Assembly: GCA_937934275.1 (NCBI GenBank)
Contig: CALHAM010000083.1
Location: 1-56,208 of the forward strand
Source of the DNA: an uncultured Saprospiraceae bacterium
GTDB taxonomy: Bacteria; Bacteroidota; Bacteroidia; Chitinophagales; Saprospiraceae
Direction of reading: 5' to 3'
Length of the DNA: 56,208 nt
The notes under the pieces are model-generated. The model was not told the DNA's origin. It did no database searches and saw only the letters and a list, made by a program, of their open reading frames with translations. The translations under genes were made by a program, and so were the position numbers. Shown one piece after another: positions 8,844-17,061 of this stretch; position 1 is the first letter of the stretch; every line of letters begins with the position of its first letter.

Positions 8844-9638
8844 ATGCGCAGACTGCTTTTATGTGGCTTGTTGGCTTTCTGGGCCAACGCTTTGGCTGCC
8901 CAGGCAACCCCTCGCAGCGGCACTTCCCCGCTAGCCCCGCGCTCGTCTGCCAACGCGCCTAAAAGCGAAACACCTGCTCCAAGCCGAACAAGCGAGATGA
9001 GCGCCCCACCGCCACCGCCCTACTACGCCCCCCCTTCGCCGCACTATCGGCCCGAGCGCGCGTATGCAGAGCCACCTATGCGCATTGCCCCCAGCCCGCG
9101 GCAGAACTACGAACCGGAACCCCGATGGAGAGAAAACCCGGCGCCTTATCGACCCGCCCGCGCTCAAGAAACGCCAGCAGTTGCCGTCCAGTGGCTTACT
9201 TTAGAAGAAGCCCTCGAGCGCGCGAAGAGCGAGAGGCGTAAAATCTTCATCGACTTCTACACCGACTGGTGCGGCTGGTGCAAGCGCATGGATGCCACCA
9301 CGTTTTCCGATACAGCTGTCGCCCGATACCTTAACGATAAATACTATCCGGTCAAGTTCAACGCCGAGGCTTCGGAGGAGGTCATTTTTCAAAACAAGGC
9401 TTACAGCCTGCGCCGCGAAGGCGCTCGCAGCTACCACGAACTGGCCATCGAGTTGCTCAACGGGCGGCTGGGCTTTCCCACCTTAGTATTTTTGGACGAA
9501 AACTTGAGCACTATCCAGGCCATTCCGGGCTATCGAGAGCCAGACCAGCTGTTCAAAATCCTGAACTATTTTGGCACAGACAGCCACAAGACCACTCCTT
9601 GGGAGATTTACGAACAAAAATTTAACCGACAGCGCTAA
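8844..9638 (+). CDS. Exported proline-rich thioredoxin-fold protein
   Basis: A 264-residue protein: signal peptide (1-20, ending ANALAAQ), a proline/alanine/tyrosine-rich disordered linker (about 22-115, including a run of six prolines), then a thioredoxin domain (about 116-250) with the active site DWCGWCKRMD (C143, C146) and the cis-proline region GFPTLVFLDE. The C-terminus is polar (WEIYEQKFNRQR). Expected periplasmic thiol-disulfide reductase or cytochrome-maturation-type role. Start ATG 8844 places the signal peptide at the N-terminus; an upstream in-frame start at 8778 does not. The stop codon is 3 nt before aroC, implying cotranscription with a cytoplasmic biosynthetic gene. Confidence 0.87.
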   Translation: MRRLLLCGLLAFWANALAAQATPRSGTSPLAPRSSANAPKSETPAPSRTSEMSAPPPPPYYAPPSPHYRPERAYAEPPMRIAPSPRQNYEPEPRWRENPAPYRPARAQETPAVAVQWLTLEEALERAKSERRKIFIDFYTDWCGWCKRMDATTFSDTAVARYLNDKYYPVKFNAEASEEVIFQNKAYSLRREGARSYHELAIELLNGRLGFPTLVFLDENLSTIQAIPGYREPDQLFKILNYFGTDSHKTTPWEIYEQKFNRQR

Positions 9639-9641
9639 CCG

Positions 9642-10730
9642 GTGGCAGGCAATACCTTTGGCGCGTGCTTTCGCGTAACGACCTTTGGTGAGTCTCACGG
9701 CCCAGCGGTGGGCTGTGTCATCGACGGCTGCCCAGCAGGCCTACTCGTAGAGGAAGATTTTATCCAGCGAGAAATGGCGCGTCGCCGCCCAGGGCAAAGC
9801 GCCTTAGTTACGCAGCGCCGCGAAGCCGACCGAGTGCACTTCCTCAGCGGCGTCTTCGAAGGTCGGACCACCGGAGCACCTATTGCGCTACTGATTGCCA
9901 ATGAAGATCAACGTCCGCGCGACTATGAGCACTTGGCTGATGCCTTTCGCCCCGGCCATGCCGATTATACGTATTGGGCCAAGTACGGCACTTACCGGGA
10001 CCACCGCGGCGGCGGCCGCAGCAGTGCCCGCGAGACAGCAGCCCGCGTAGCTGCTGGAGCTATCGCTAAAATGCTGCTGCGCCAATACGGCATCGAGACG
10101 CGCGCCTACGTCAGTCAGGTGGGTCATTTAGCCCTGACGACACCTTACACCGATTTAGACCTGAACCTGACGGATAGCCATGACGTGCGCTGCCCCGACT
10201 CCCTCATGGCCGAGCAAATGGCCCAGCTCATCCGCCAAGTGCGCAAAGCGGGCGACACCGTGGGCGGTGTCGTTACGGGCATCGTGCGCGGCTGCCCTCC
10301 GGGCTTGGGCGAGCCGGTGTTCGACAAACTACACGCTGACTTGGCTAAGGCCATGCTCAGCATCAACGCCGCTAAGGGCTTCGAATACGGATCGGGCTTC
10401 GCCGCAGCCAGCATGCTGGGCAGCGCACACAACGACCTCTTCAGCACCGAAAGCGGCCAAATACGCACGCTGAGCAACCACTCCGGCGGCATTCAAGGCG
10501 GCATCTCCAACGGCATGGACATCTACTTTCGCGTCGCCTTCAAGCCCGTAGCCACGCTGCTGCGCGACCAGCCCTCCGTGAACACCGCCGGCGAGCCGGT
10601 CATGCTCAAAGGAAAAGGCCGACACGACCCCTGCGTCGTACCGCGCGCCGTGCCCATCGTAGAAGCGATGGCCGCATTGGTCATAGCCGACCATTTATTA
10701 CGCGCGTCAAAGGCACCAACCTTGGCATAA
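9642..10730 (+). CDS. aroC: Chorismate synthase
   Basis: A 362-residue enzyme converting 5-enolpyruvylshikimate-3-phosphate to chorismate with reduced FMN, the last common step of aromatic amino-acid synthesis. Signature regions are [15 protein letters not shown] near the N-terminus, the [14 protein letters not shown] segment and, later, [15 protein letters not shown]. Length is normal. The start is a GTG at 9642 (VAGNTFG... read as M), 3 nt after the thioredoxin stop; no ATG gives a full N-terminus. A hairpin with a T-run lies 60 nt past the stop. Confidence 0.97.
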   Translation: MAGNTFGACFRVTTFGESHGPAVGCVIDGCPAGLLVEEDFIQREMARRRPGQSALVTQRREADRVHFLSGVFEGRTTGAPIALLIANEDQRPRDYEHLADAFRPGHADYTYWAKYGTYRDHRGGGRSSARETAARVAAGAIAKMLLRQYGIETRAYVSQVGHLALTTPYTDLDLNLTDSHDVRCPDSLMAEQMAQLIRQVRKAGDTVGGVVTGIVRGCPPGLGEPVFDKLHADLAKAMLSINAAKGFEYGSGFAAASMLGSAHNDLFSTESGQIRTLSNHSGGIQGGISNGMDIYFRVAFKPVATLLRDQPSVNTAGEPVMLKGKGRHDPCVVPRAVPIVEAMAALVIADHLLRASKAPTLA

Positions 10731-10757
10731 AGGTCAGTTCCGTAAAGATTATTTGCC

Positions 10758-10765
10758 TACCTTTG
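10758..10765 (+). promoter_or_regulatory. Candidate -7 box upstream of the LOG-family gene
   Basis: Reads TACCTTTG, an exact TAnnTTTG match, 92 nt before the ATG at 10850. If used, the terminator-like hairpin at 10791-10821 would be inside the 5' leader. No TTG at the usual -33 spacing. Confidence 0.4.
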
Positions 10766-10790
10766 TCCTACCCTTTTTGCATAGAGACAG

Positions 10791-10821
10791 GCCTGTCGCT
10801 CTTTGCGACAGGCTTTTTTTT
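10791..10821 (+). terminator. Intrinsic terminator (aroC end or LOG-gene leader)
   Basis: An 8-bp perfect stem (GCCTGTCG / CGACAGGC) with a 7-nt loop is followed directly by eight Ts. It overlaps a 12-bp palindrome GACAGGCCTGTC (10786-10797). The simplest reading is the aroC terminator; a -7 box upstream of it leaves a leader attenuator possible. Confidence 0.8.
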
Positions 10822-10849
10822 CCACTAAACTAATCTCTGTTGCGTGTCT

Positions 10850-11608
10850 ATGGAAAAGACTGTAAAAGAACCGCCTGCTGAAACAGCTGCGCCGACTACC
10901 AACTCGGGCCACACCAACAAAGCTAAACAATGGAAACATCTGCGCGGTGAAAACGCCTGGACCATGTTTAAAGTGATGTCCGAATTTGTGCAGGGATTTG
11001 AGGTACTCAATCAGGTGGGGCCATGCATCTCCATCTTTGGCTCTGCGCGCACGAAGCCAGGCACTTTCTACTACGAGCTGGCCACCAAAATTGCCATGCG
11101 TTTAGTGGAAGAAGGCTATGGCGTCATCACCGGCGGAGGCCCGGGCATCATGGAAGCCGGCAACAAGGGAGCCTGGATGAAAGGCGGTGTGTCAGTAGGG
11201 CTGAACATCAACTTACCCTTCGAGCAAAGCCATAACCCATTTATCGCTCCGGCGCTCAATCTCAAGCACCGTTATTTTTTTGTGCGTAAGGTCATGTTCG
11301 TCAAGTACGCCCAGGGCTTTGTGGTCATGCCCGGCGGCTTCGGCACCTTAGATGAGCTGTTTGAAGTGCTCACTTTGGTGCAAACAAAAACCATTACGCC
11401 TGTGCCCATTGTGCTGGTCGGCACAGAGTTCTGGACGGGCCTAAAAGACTGGATGGTAGAGGTCATGCTCCAGCGGCATCACAACATCAGCCCGGAAGAC
11501 TTAGACCTCTTTCGCATCACCGATGATGCGGACGAAGTAGTGCGCGTCATCAATGAGTTTTACCTCCGCGATGTGGAGCAGCTGTCTCCCAATTACTCGT
11601 TGGAATAG
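10850..11608 (+). CDS. LOG family protein (TIGR00730, Rossmann fold)
   Basis: A 252-residue protein of the LOG (LONELY GUY) family, long mis-named lysine decarboxylase. It has the GGGPGIMEAGNKGA nucleotide-binding loop and PGGFGTLDELFEVLT, the PGGxGTxxE catalytic signature for cleaving ribose-5-phosphate from nucleoside monophosphates (cytokinin-type or general nucleotide salvage). An N-terminal polar tail of about 45 residues precedes the fold. ATG 10850 is preferred to a GTG two codons earlier. It ends 66 nt before a convergent T9SS gene, with a dyad between. The physiological substrate in Bacteroidota is unknown. Confidence 0.88.
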   Translation: MEKTVKEPPAETAAPTTNSGHTNKAKQWKHLRGENAWTMFKVMSEFVQGFEVLNQVGPCISIFGSARTKPGTFYYELATKIAMRLVEEGYGVITGGGPGIMEAGNKGAWMKGGVSVGLNINLPFEQSHNPFIAPALNLKHRYFFVRKVMFVKYAQGFVVMPGGFGTLDELFEVLTLVQTKTITPVPIVLVGTEFWTGLKDWMVEVMLQRHHNISPEDLDLFRITDDADEVVRVINEFYLRDVEQLSPNYSLE

Positions 11609-11613
11609 TTCCT

Positions 11614-11652
11614 CTGTGCTGCTCAGCGGAGGGAGCGCCCTGAGCAGCGCAG
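11614..11652. terminator. Stem-loop between convergent genes
   Basis: A 13-bp stem (CTGTGCTGCTCAG at 11614-11626, CTGAGCAGCGCAG at 11640-11652, one wobble) with a 13-nt loop lies between the LOG gene and the convergent T9SS gene. There is no good T-run on either side, so terminator function is likely only by position. Confidence 0.5.
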
Positions 11653-11674
11653 AAGTCTCACTGGGAAGAGGGCA

Positions 11675-14059
11675 TTAGCGGATTTTCACTACTCGGAAAG
11701 CAGCTTGGCGACCGTCGGCTGCCCGTATGCACAGCGTGTAAGCGCCGGCGGGCCACGCATGGCCGAATAAGAGCTCTCCGCTATCGGCATTGAGGGGGTG
11801 TGTTTCCAGGCGGCGGCCGAAGGCATCGAACACTTCGGCAGTGGCTAGCGGAACTTTTGGACTGCGGTAGCGCAGCCAAAAGAAGGAGGCCGAAGGGTTG
11901 GGGGCTATTTGCCATTCGAGCCATTGGGCGCCCTCGCTTGTAGAGACCGCGCCGGGTATCACCTCAAAGACATCTACGGCAGCCTCAACCAAATGGCCGG
12001 GATTATCGTCGTAGGCGATAAAGAGCACGCGTACGCTGTCGGTGAGGGGCAGGAAATGGCTGAGATGGATGGGGCCAGAAGGGCGCCAGGCGCTCATCGA
12101 AGCAGTATCGGTGCGGAGCAGGACAGTTTCAGTGCCGTTGCTGAGGTGTACCTCGAAGCGATCGTTGGGTGGAGTGTTGCCCCCTCGGTTAAAAAACCAG
12201 AAGTGGTACGTAAGCACAGCATCGCTGTAAGCGGCTAAGCGCATGGGGGGCGAGATGAGCGTTACGCTGCCGTTGTCTACGTCGTCGTTGCCGGCAGAGC
12301 CGCCGCCGTTTCCAGTAACGTAACATTCGCCGCCGTTGTCGAAGTCTACGTCAGCTCCCGGGTTGGACAGGTTGTTTTGGAAGGTGGTGGCGACGGGCAC
12401 ACCGCGCTCCCAGAAGCCAGAGGTAGCCGTAGCGGCGGTTGTCCAGCCCAAATCGAGTTCGAAGTCGTCGTAGTAAGCGGGTTCTAATTCAAGCGCGAGA
12501 GGGCCGTCCGCTTCGACGATGGCATCGGCCACGCGATAGCCCCAAGCCCCAACGCGATAATGGCCTCCGCTCATACAAGCGAGCGCAAAGCGGCCTTCTG
12601 CATCGGTCTGCACCTGGTACGTATTGACCGAGCCGCGCAAGAAGAGGCGCTGGTTGGCTACGGGCGTTGCCGTGCCTTTTTGCAGCACCTGCCCTTGAAC
12701 GTTGAAGGCGCTGATGGGGTTGAGGACGAGCTCTAGTGGAGTCACCTGGCCGGGTTGGAAGGACAGCTGGACAGAAGCAGTCTGGTAGCCGGCCTTGCTA
12801 ACGGTTACGGTGAAGGTGCCGGGCGTAGGTTGGCCCGTTTTGAAGGAGCCGTCGGCTTGGGTGCTTTCAGTGGGCATTACAAGCGGGCTGAGGATCCTGA
12901 TTTCAGCGTTGGCCAGAGGCTGGCCATTGCAACCGTCGAGAATGTGGCCTTCCAAATAGCAAGCGCGCTGATAGGTGGGCGTCAGGACAAACAGGCGCCC
13001 CGGGCCGCTGCCCGGACCCGTAGAGGGGATGTTGGTAGCCACCATATTTCCGGAGGGAAAGAAGGGATAGACGCCCCAGCAGCCGTCGAAAGTGGGAGCG
13101 CTGCCGCTGGGCCACGTGTCGTATTGCCCCACCAACACCAAGTTGTCGGGCTTGTGCGCATCTACGATGGTTACGCCGTCGGTGTACCAAGAGGTAATGG
13201 CGTAGTCGTTGAGAATGTGAGTATTGTGTCCGATGGAGCCAAAGCCGTCGTTGGTCGAATAGCGGTCTAGTTCGCGGATGTTGGCCGGGTCGCTAACATC
13301 ATAGGCCGTTATGAAGGAGGGCACGCGCTCGTCGGTGGTAATCACGGTTTTGCGGTCGCTAAGCCTCCAGGAGTTGTGCGTAAAGCGCGAAGGCGTTTCG
13401 ACGGTGCCCAACAAAACGGGGTTCTTTTTATCGCGCATGTCTACAACCGACATGACCCCGGCATATATGTGGCAAGCGTACAGGGTGTCGTTGTCGACGT
13501 AGCCGTCGTGGATGTAGCCCAAGTCTTCAAACTTGCCTACATAAGTGGGATTGTAAGGGTCGGTATTGAGATCATGTACGCGCACACTACTAAAGTTGCC
13601 GCCGTAGGTGTAGAGAAAGCCGCGCGTCTCGTCGATGTGCAAGGCGTGAATGGCACCTAACTGGCCTTCAATCTCACCAGTACCGGTATAGAAATGGTGG
13701 TCCACCTCCGGGCTGGGCAGTTTGCTCAAGTCCACAATTTGCACCCCGCCACCGCCTTCGGTAGTAACGTAAGCGTAGTGTCGGTAAGTCTTGATTTCGC
13801 GCCATAGGTTGTTGGGGCCGGGAATTTGTACGATCTCCACGGGTGCATCGGGGTTGGTGACATCCACAATGGACAGACCGCGCGAAGCGCCCACAAGTGC
13901 GTACTCGCGGCCATTTTGAGCGTAGCCCCATACGTTGGCCAGCGTTTGCCCAGGGTAGTCGAGCGTAGCGCGAAGTTGAAGATTGAAATTTTGCGCCCAG
14001 GCAAGGGCAGGCCAAATGAGTGAGAGCAGCACCAAAGCGAAGCTGAAAAACCATTTCAT
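11675..14059 (-). CDS. Choice-of-anchor B family secreted protein with T9SS sorting domain
   Basis: A 794-residue surface or secreted protein. Signal peptide 1-22 (ending ALAWAQ). Residues about 25-370 form the choice-of-anchor B region, with LVIVD-like repeats predicted as a beta-propeller (VWGYAQNGREYALVGASRGLSIVD; AYVTTEGGGGVQIVDL). Two carboxypeptidase-regulatory-like beta-sandwiches follow (about 373-450 and 455-525), then a jelly-roll-like segment (about 530-700) and a C-terminal Por secretion-tail (about 715-794; WQIAPNPSASFF... ending FRVVKIR), the signal for type IX secretion. A TACCTTCG box lies 50 nt upstream. The role is unknown; the family is frequent in marine and Saprospira-like bacteria. 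Confidence 0.88.
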   Translation of the reverse strand: MKWFFSFALVLLSLIWPALAWAQNFNLQLRATLDYPGQTLANVWGYAQNGREYALVGASRGLSIVDVTNPDAPVEIVQIPGPNNLWREIKTYRHYAYVTTEGGGGVQIVDLSKLPSPEVDHHFYTGTGEIEGQLGAIHALHIDETRGFLYTYGGNFSSVRVHDLNTDPYNPTYVGKFEDLGYIHDGYVDNDTLYACHIYAGVMSVVDMRDKKNPVLLGTVETPSRFTHNSWRLSDRKTVITTDERVPSFITAYDVSDPANIRELDRYSTNDGFGSIGHNTHILNDYAITSWYTDGVTIVDAHKPDNLVLVGQYDTWPSGSAPTFDGCWGVYPFFPSGNMVATNIPSTGPGSGPGRLFVLTPTYQRACYLEGHILDGCNGQPLANAEIRILSPLVMPTESTQADGSFKTGQPTPGTFTVTVSKAGYQTASVQLSFQPGQVTPLELVLNPISAFNVQGQVLQKGTATPVANQRLFLRGSVNTYQVQTDAEGRFALACMSGGHYRVGAWGYRVADAIVEADGPLALELEPAYYDDFELDLGWTTAATATSGFWERGVPVATTFQNNLSNPGADVDFDNGGECYVTGNGGGSAGNDDVDNGSVTLISPPMRLAAYSDAVLTYHFWFFNRGGNTPPNDRFEVHLSNGTETVLLRTDTASMSAWRPSGPIHLSHFLPLTDSVRVLFIAYDDNPGHLVEAAVDVFEVIPGAVSTSEGAQWLEWQIAPNPSASFFWLRYRSPKVPLATAEVFDAFGRRLETHPLNADSGELLFGHAWPAGAYTLCIRAADGRQAAFRVVKIR

Positions 14060-14109
14060 GAGTCAAGTGTATTTTGTTTGAGCACAATAGCCTTTTCTGA
14101 AAGGCGAAG

Positions 14110-14117
14110 CGAAGGTA
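14110..14117 (-). promoter_or_regulatory. Candidate -7 box for the choice-of-anchor B gene
   Basis: Reads TACCTTCG on the minus strand, a one-base variant of TAnnTTTG, 50 nt from the start codon. The same octamer occurs upstream of the other T9SS cargo gene (19225-19232). Confidence 0.4.
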
Positions 14118-14205
14118 GGGCGGTGCTTCTTCTCACTTCCGAGTTTTCGGTCCAATTGACTCCAAAAGCCTTAAAGAGACTTGAGTTGTTCTGTTAACCG
14201 AAAGT

Positions 14206-14213
14206 TACGTTTG
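14206..14213 (+). promoter_or_regulatory. Candidate promoter for the P-type ATPase
   Basis: Reads TACGTTTG, an exact -7 match, with TTG at 14186-14188 (17 nt spacer) or 14181-14183 (22 nt) as possible -33 elements. It lies about 105 nt upstream of the ATG at 14320. Confidence 0.5.
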
Positions 14214-14319
14214 GCTATAGTGAGCGAGATGAACCAGCCGTTGGGCTTAAGCGCCTTCAGAAAAGTTCCGTTTTTTGCGATCACAGATTTCCTCAAACAT
14301 CTTTCCTTGTCCTTCTTTT

Positions 14320-17061
14320 ATGACCCATGCAGAAAATACGACAGAGCGCACTGGCCGTGCTGAGGCTTGGCATTCCATGTCTGCAGAGGCCGTCCTGGAG
14401 TATTGGAACACCAGCCGTGAAGGTCTGACGGAGGCAGAAGCCCAGCGCCGGCTAAGGGAATACGGCCCGAATGCCCTTCCAGCAGCTAAGCAGCCGACGC
14501 TTTCAGAAATTATCCTTCACCAGATTGCCAGCCCCCTCATCGCCATCTTACTAGCCGCCGCAGTGGTGTCCGTGCTGATTGGAGAGTTTGTCGATGCTTT
14601 TTTCATTTTAGTGGTTATCGGCCTGAATACGGCTTTAGGCACCTATCAGGAGTACAAAGCGCAGAAGAGCGCTTCGAGCCTTCAGCGCATGTTGCGCATT
14701 CGGGCGCGCATTCGGCGTCAGGGGCGCGTGCGCGAAATAGATGCCGAAGTCCTCGTACCAGGCGATATTGTGCTGCTGGAATCTGGCAGTAAAGTGCCGG
14801 CCGATATGCGTCTGCTGTCGGCGCGTGGGCTGTTGGCCGACGAAAGCCTTCTAACCGGCGAGTCTATTACCGTAGAAAAGAGCACAGCGCCACAAGCACA
14901 GGAAGTTCCCTTGGCTGACCGACACAATATGGCGTACGCAGGTTCAACAATTACTTCTGGGCGAGGCTTGGGCGTAGTGGTGGCTACAGGCATTCAGACA
15001 GAAGTCGGCGCCATTGCCCGCAGCGTAGCCGAGTCGGAAGCGGCCAAACCACCATTGGTGTTGCGCATGGAGAAATTTACCCGCAGCATTGCCATCATCA
15101 TTGTGGTCATCAGCCTCATTTTAACTTTCATCCTGCGCACGCAAGGCTACGATTGGATGAGCATCTTTTTCTTTGTGGTAGCATTGGCGGTGTCAGCCAT
15201 ACCAGAAGGCCTTCCGGTGGCGATGACAGTAGCGCTTTCAGTAGCCACGAGCCGCATGTCCAAGCGCAACGTCATTGTGCGGCGTCTGACGGCAGTGGAA
15301 AGCTTGGGCAGCTGCACAGTCATCGCCAGTGATAAGACAGGCACCCTGACGGTCAACCAGCAGACAGTACGCACCCTCTTCTTGCCCGATGGCACGCAGT
15401 GCTATGCCACTGGAGAGGGCTACAATGGCGTCGGGGAAGTGGTTTGCGGCCAAGATGGCGATCCCGCTGCACTGCTTACGCCCTTGTTGGAGGCCGTGCT
15501 AATGGCCAATGAGGCGAGTTTGCACCGCAAGGAGGAGGGGCAATGGGAACACCAAGGCGATGCTATGGACGTGGCCCTGCTTGCACTTTGCTATAAGGCC
15601 GGCATCGAGCCAGAGGCACATAAAGCCTCTTTAGAGACGATAGAAGAGATTCCGTACGAGTCTGAAAATAAATACTCTGCGGCGTTTTATCGGAAAGACG
15701 GAAAGACATGGGCGGCTGCTAAAGGAGCTGTGGAAACCATTTTGGATTTTTGCGACAGCGCTCAAGTGCGCGGGCAAATCCGGCCTCTTGACCGCGCCGC
15801 CATTGAGCAACGCGCCGATGCCCTGGCGGCCGAAGGCTTACGCGTGCTGGCCATAGCGGGAGGGCCGTGTAGCTTGCCCGAAAGCCAAAGGCCAAAAGAG
15901 GCCCTATGTGGCCTGCGCTTTTTGGGATTAGCGGGGTTCATAGACCCCCTGCGCCCAGAGGCCAAGGAAGCGGTGGAGCGCTGTCGAAGGGCCGGCATCC
16001 GAGTCATTATGATTACGGGCGACCACCCGGCTACGGCTGAAACCATCTCGCGAGAGTTGGGGCTAATCACGCCCAAACAGCCTCATCCAGTCGTTAGCGG
16101 AAAACAACTAAGCGAGGCCGGCCCTCCAGAAACAGAAGCTTTCAGCGATTTGGTGCGCTGCTCCAACGTCTTCGCTCGCGTGTCGCCCGAACAGAAACTC
16201 CAAATTGTGGATGCCCTCATCCGAAGCGGCGAATTCGTGGCCGTTACGGGCGACGGCGTCAACGATACGCCCGCTCTACGCCGCGCCAACATCGGCGTAG
16301 CCATGGGTTCTGGGACCGACGCCGCCAAAGAAACGGGCACCATGATCATCACCGACGACAATTTTTCCTCCATCGTCGCCGGCGTGGAGGAAGGGCGGTT
16401 TGCTTACGACAATGTGCGCAAAGTAATCTCGCTGCTAATTTCTACAGGAGCTGCAGAGGTTTTTCTCTTCATGAGTTCTGTCTTGCTGCAGTTGCCTGTC
16501 CCCCTGTTGGCGGTTCAATTGTTGTGGCTCAATTTGGTTACCAACGGCATCCAAGACGTTGCCTTGGCCTTTGAAGGCGGAGAGCCTGGGGCCATGGAGC
16601 GCCAACCGCGCAAACCCTCAGAACCCATCTTCAACCGCCTGATGATCGGGCAGACGCTCACGGCTGCCCTGGCGATGGGCTCAGTCACTTTAGGCCTCTG
16701 GTACTGGCTCATTCGCATCGTAGGCATGGGCGAAGCGGAAGCGCGCAACGACCTACTGCTGCTGTTTGTGTTACTGCAAAATATACACGTTTTCAACTGC
16801 CGATCAGAGCGAACCTCTGCCTTCCGCGTGCCCATTAGCCGCAATTACCTGCTTGTCTTTGGCGTGCTGGCTGCCCAGGGCCTCCACATTTTGAGTATGC
16901 ACCTGCCGTTCATGCAATCGCTTTTGCGCATTGAACCGGTCAGTTGGTACTATTGGAAGCTGCTCCTGGTGTTGTCTACTTCCCTATTGATGGTGATGGA
17001 ATTGTACAAGATGTGGGTGCGATGGAGCGAACGCCGACAAGCGCAAGCGCTGGGCCGCTAA
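14320..17061 (+). CDS. P-type cation-transporting ATPase (P2/SERCA-like)
   Basis: A 913-residue inner-membrane pump. Order: N-terminal cation-ATPase domain, TM1-2, actuator domain with LTGES (179-182), TM3-4 with the PEGLP kink (295-299), phosphorylation motif SDKTGTLT (D338), nucleotide domain, TGDGVND hinge, TM5-10. TM5 has E713 (like SERCA E771), but N768 is replaced by G710; TM6 reads NLVTNGIQD, so SERCA D800 is N742 while N738 and T741 are kept. The family suggests Ca2+ export, but these changes make the transported ion uncertain. Start ATG 14320 chosen because upstream codons are not family-like. Its stop overlaps that of the convergent gene by 3 nt. Confidence 0.93.
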   Translation: MTHAENTTERTGRAEAWHSMSAEAVLEYWNTSREGLTEAEAQRRLREYGPNALPAAKQPTLSEIILHQIASPLIAILLAAAVVSVLIGEFVDAFFILVVIGLNTALGTYQEYKAQKSASSLQRMLRIRARIRRQGRVREIDAEVLVPGDIVLLESGSKVPADMRLLSARGLLADESLLTGESITVEKSTAPQAQEVPLADRHNMAYAGSTITSGRGLGVVVATGIQTEVGAIARSVAESEAAKPPLVLRMEKFTRSIAIIIVVISLILTFILRTQGYDWMSIFFFVVALAVSAIPEGLPVAMTVALSVATSRMSKRNVIVRRLTAVESLGSCTVIASDKTGTLTVNQQTVRTLFLPDGTQCYATGEGYNGVGEVVCGQDGDPAALLTPLLEAVLMANEASLHRKEEGQWEHQGDAMDVALLALCYKAGIEPEAHKASLETIEEIPYESENKYSAAFYRKDGKTWAAAKGAVETILDFCDSAQVRGQIRPLDRAAIEQRADALAAEGLRVLAIAGGPCSLPESQRPKEALCGLRFLGLAGFIDPLRPEAKEAVERCRRAGIRVIMITGDHPATAETISRELGLITPKQPHPVVSGKQLSEAGPPETEAFSDLVRCSNVFARVSPEQKLQIVDALIRSGEFVAVTGDGVNDTPALRRANIGVAMGSGTDAAKETGTMIITDDNFSSIVAGVEEGRFAYDNVRKVISLLISTGAAEVFLFMSSVLLQLPVPLLAVQLLWLNLVTNGIQDVALAFEGGEPGAMERQPRKPSEPIFNRLMIGQTLTAALAMGSVTLGLWYWLIRIVGMGEAEARNDLLLLFVLLQNIHVFNCRSERTSAFRVPISRNYLLVFGVLAAQGLHILSMHLPFMQSLLRIEPVSWYYWKLLLVLSTSLLMVMELYKMWVRWSERRQAQALGR

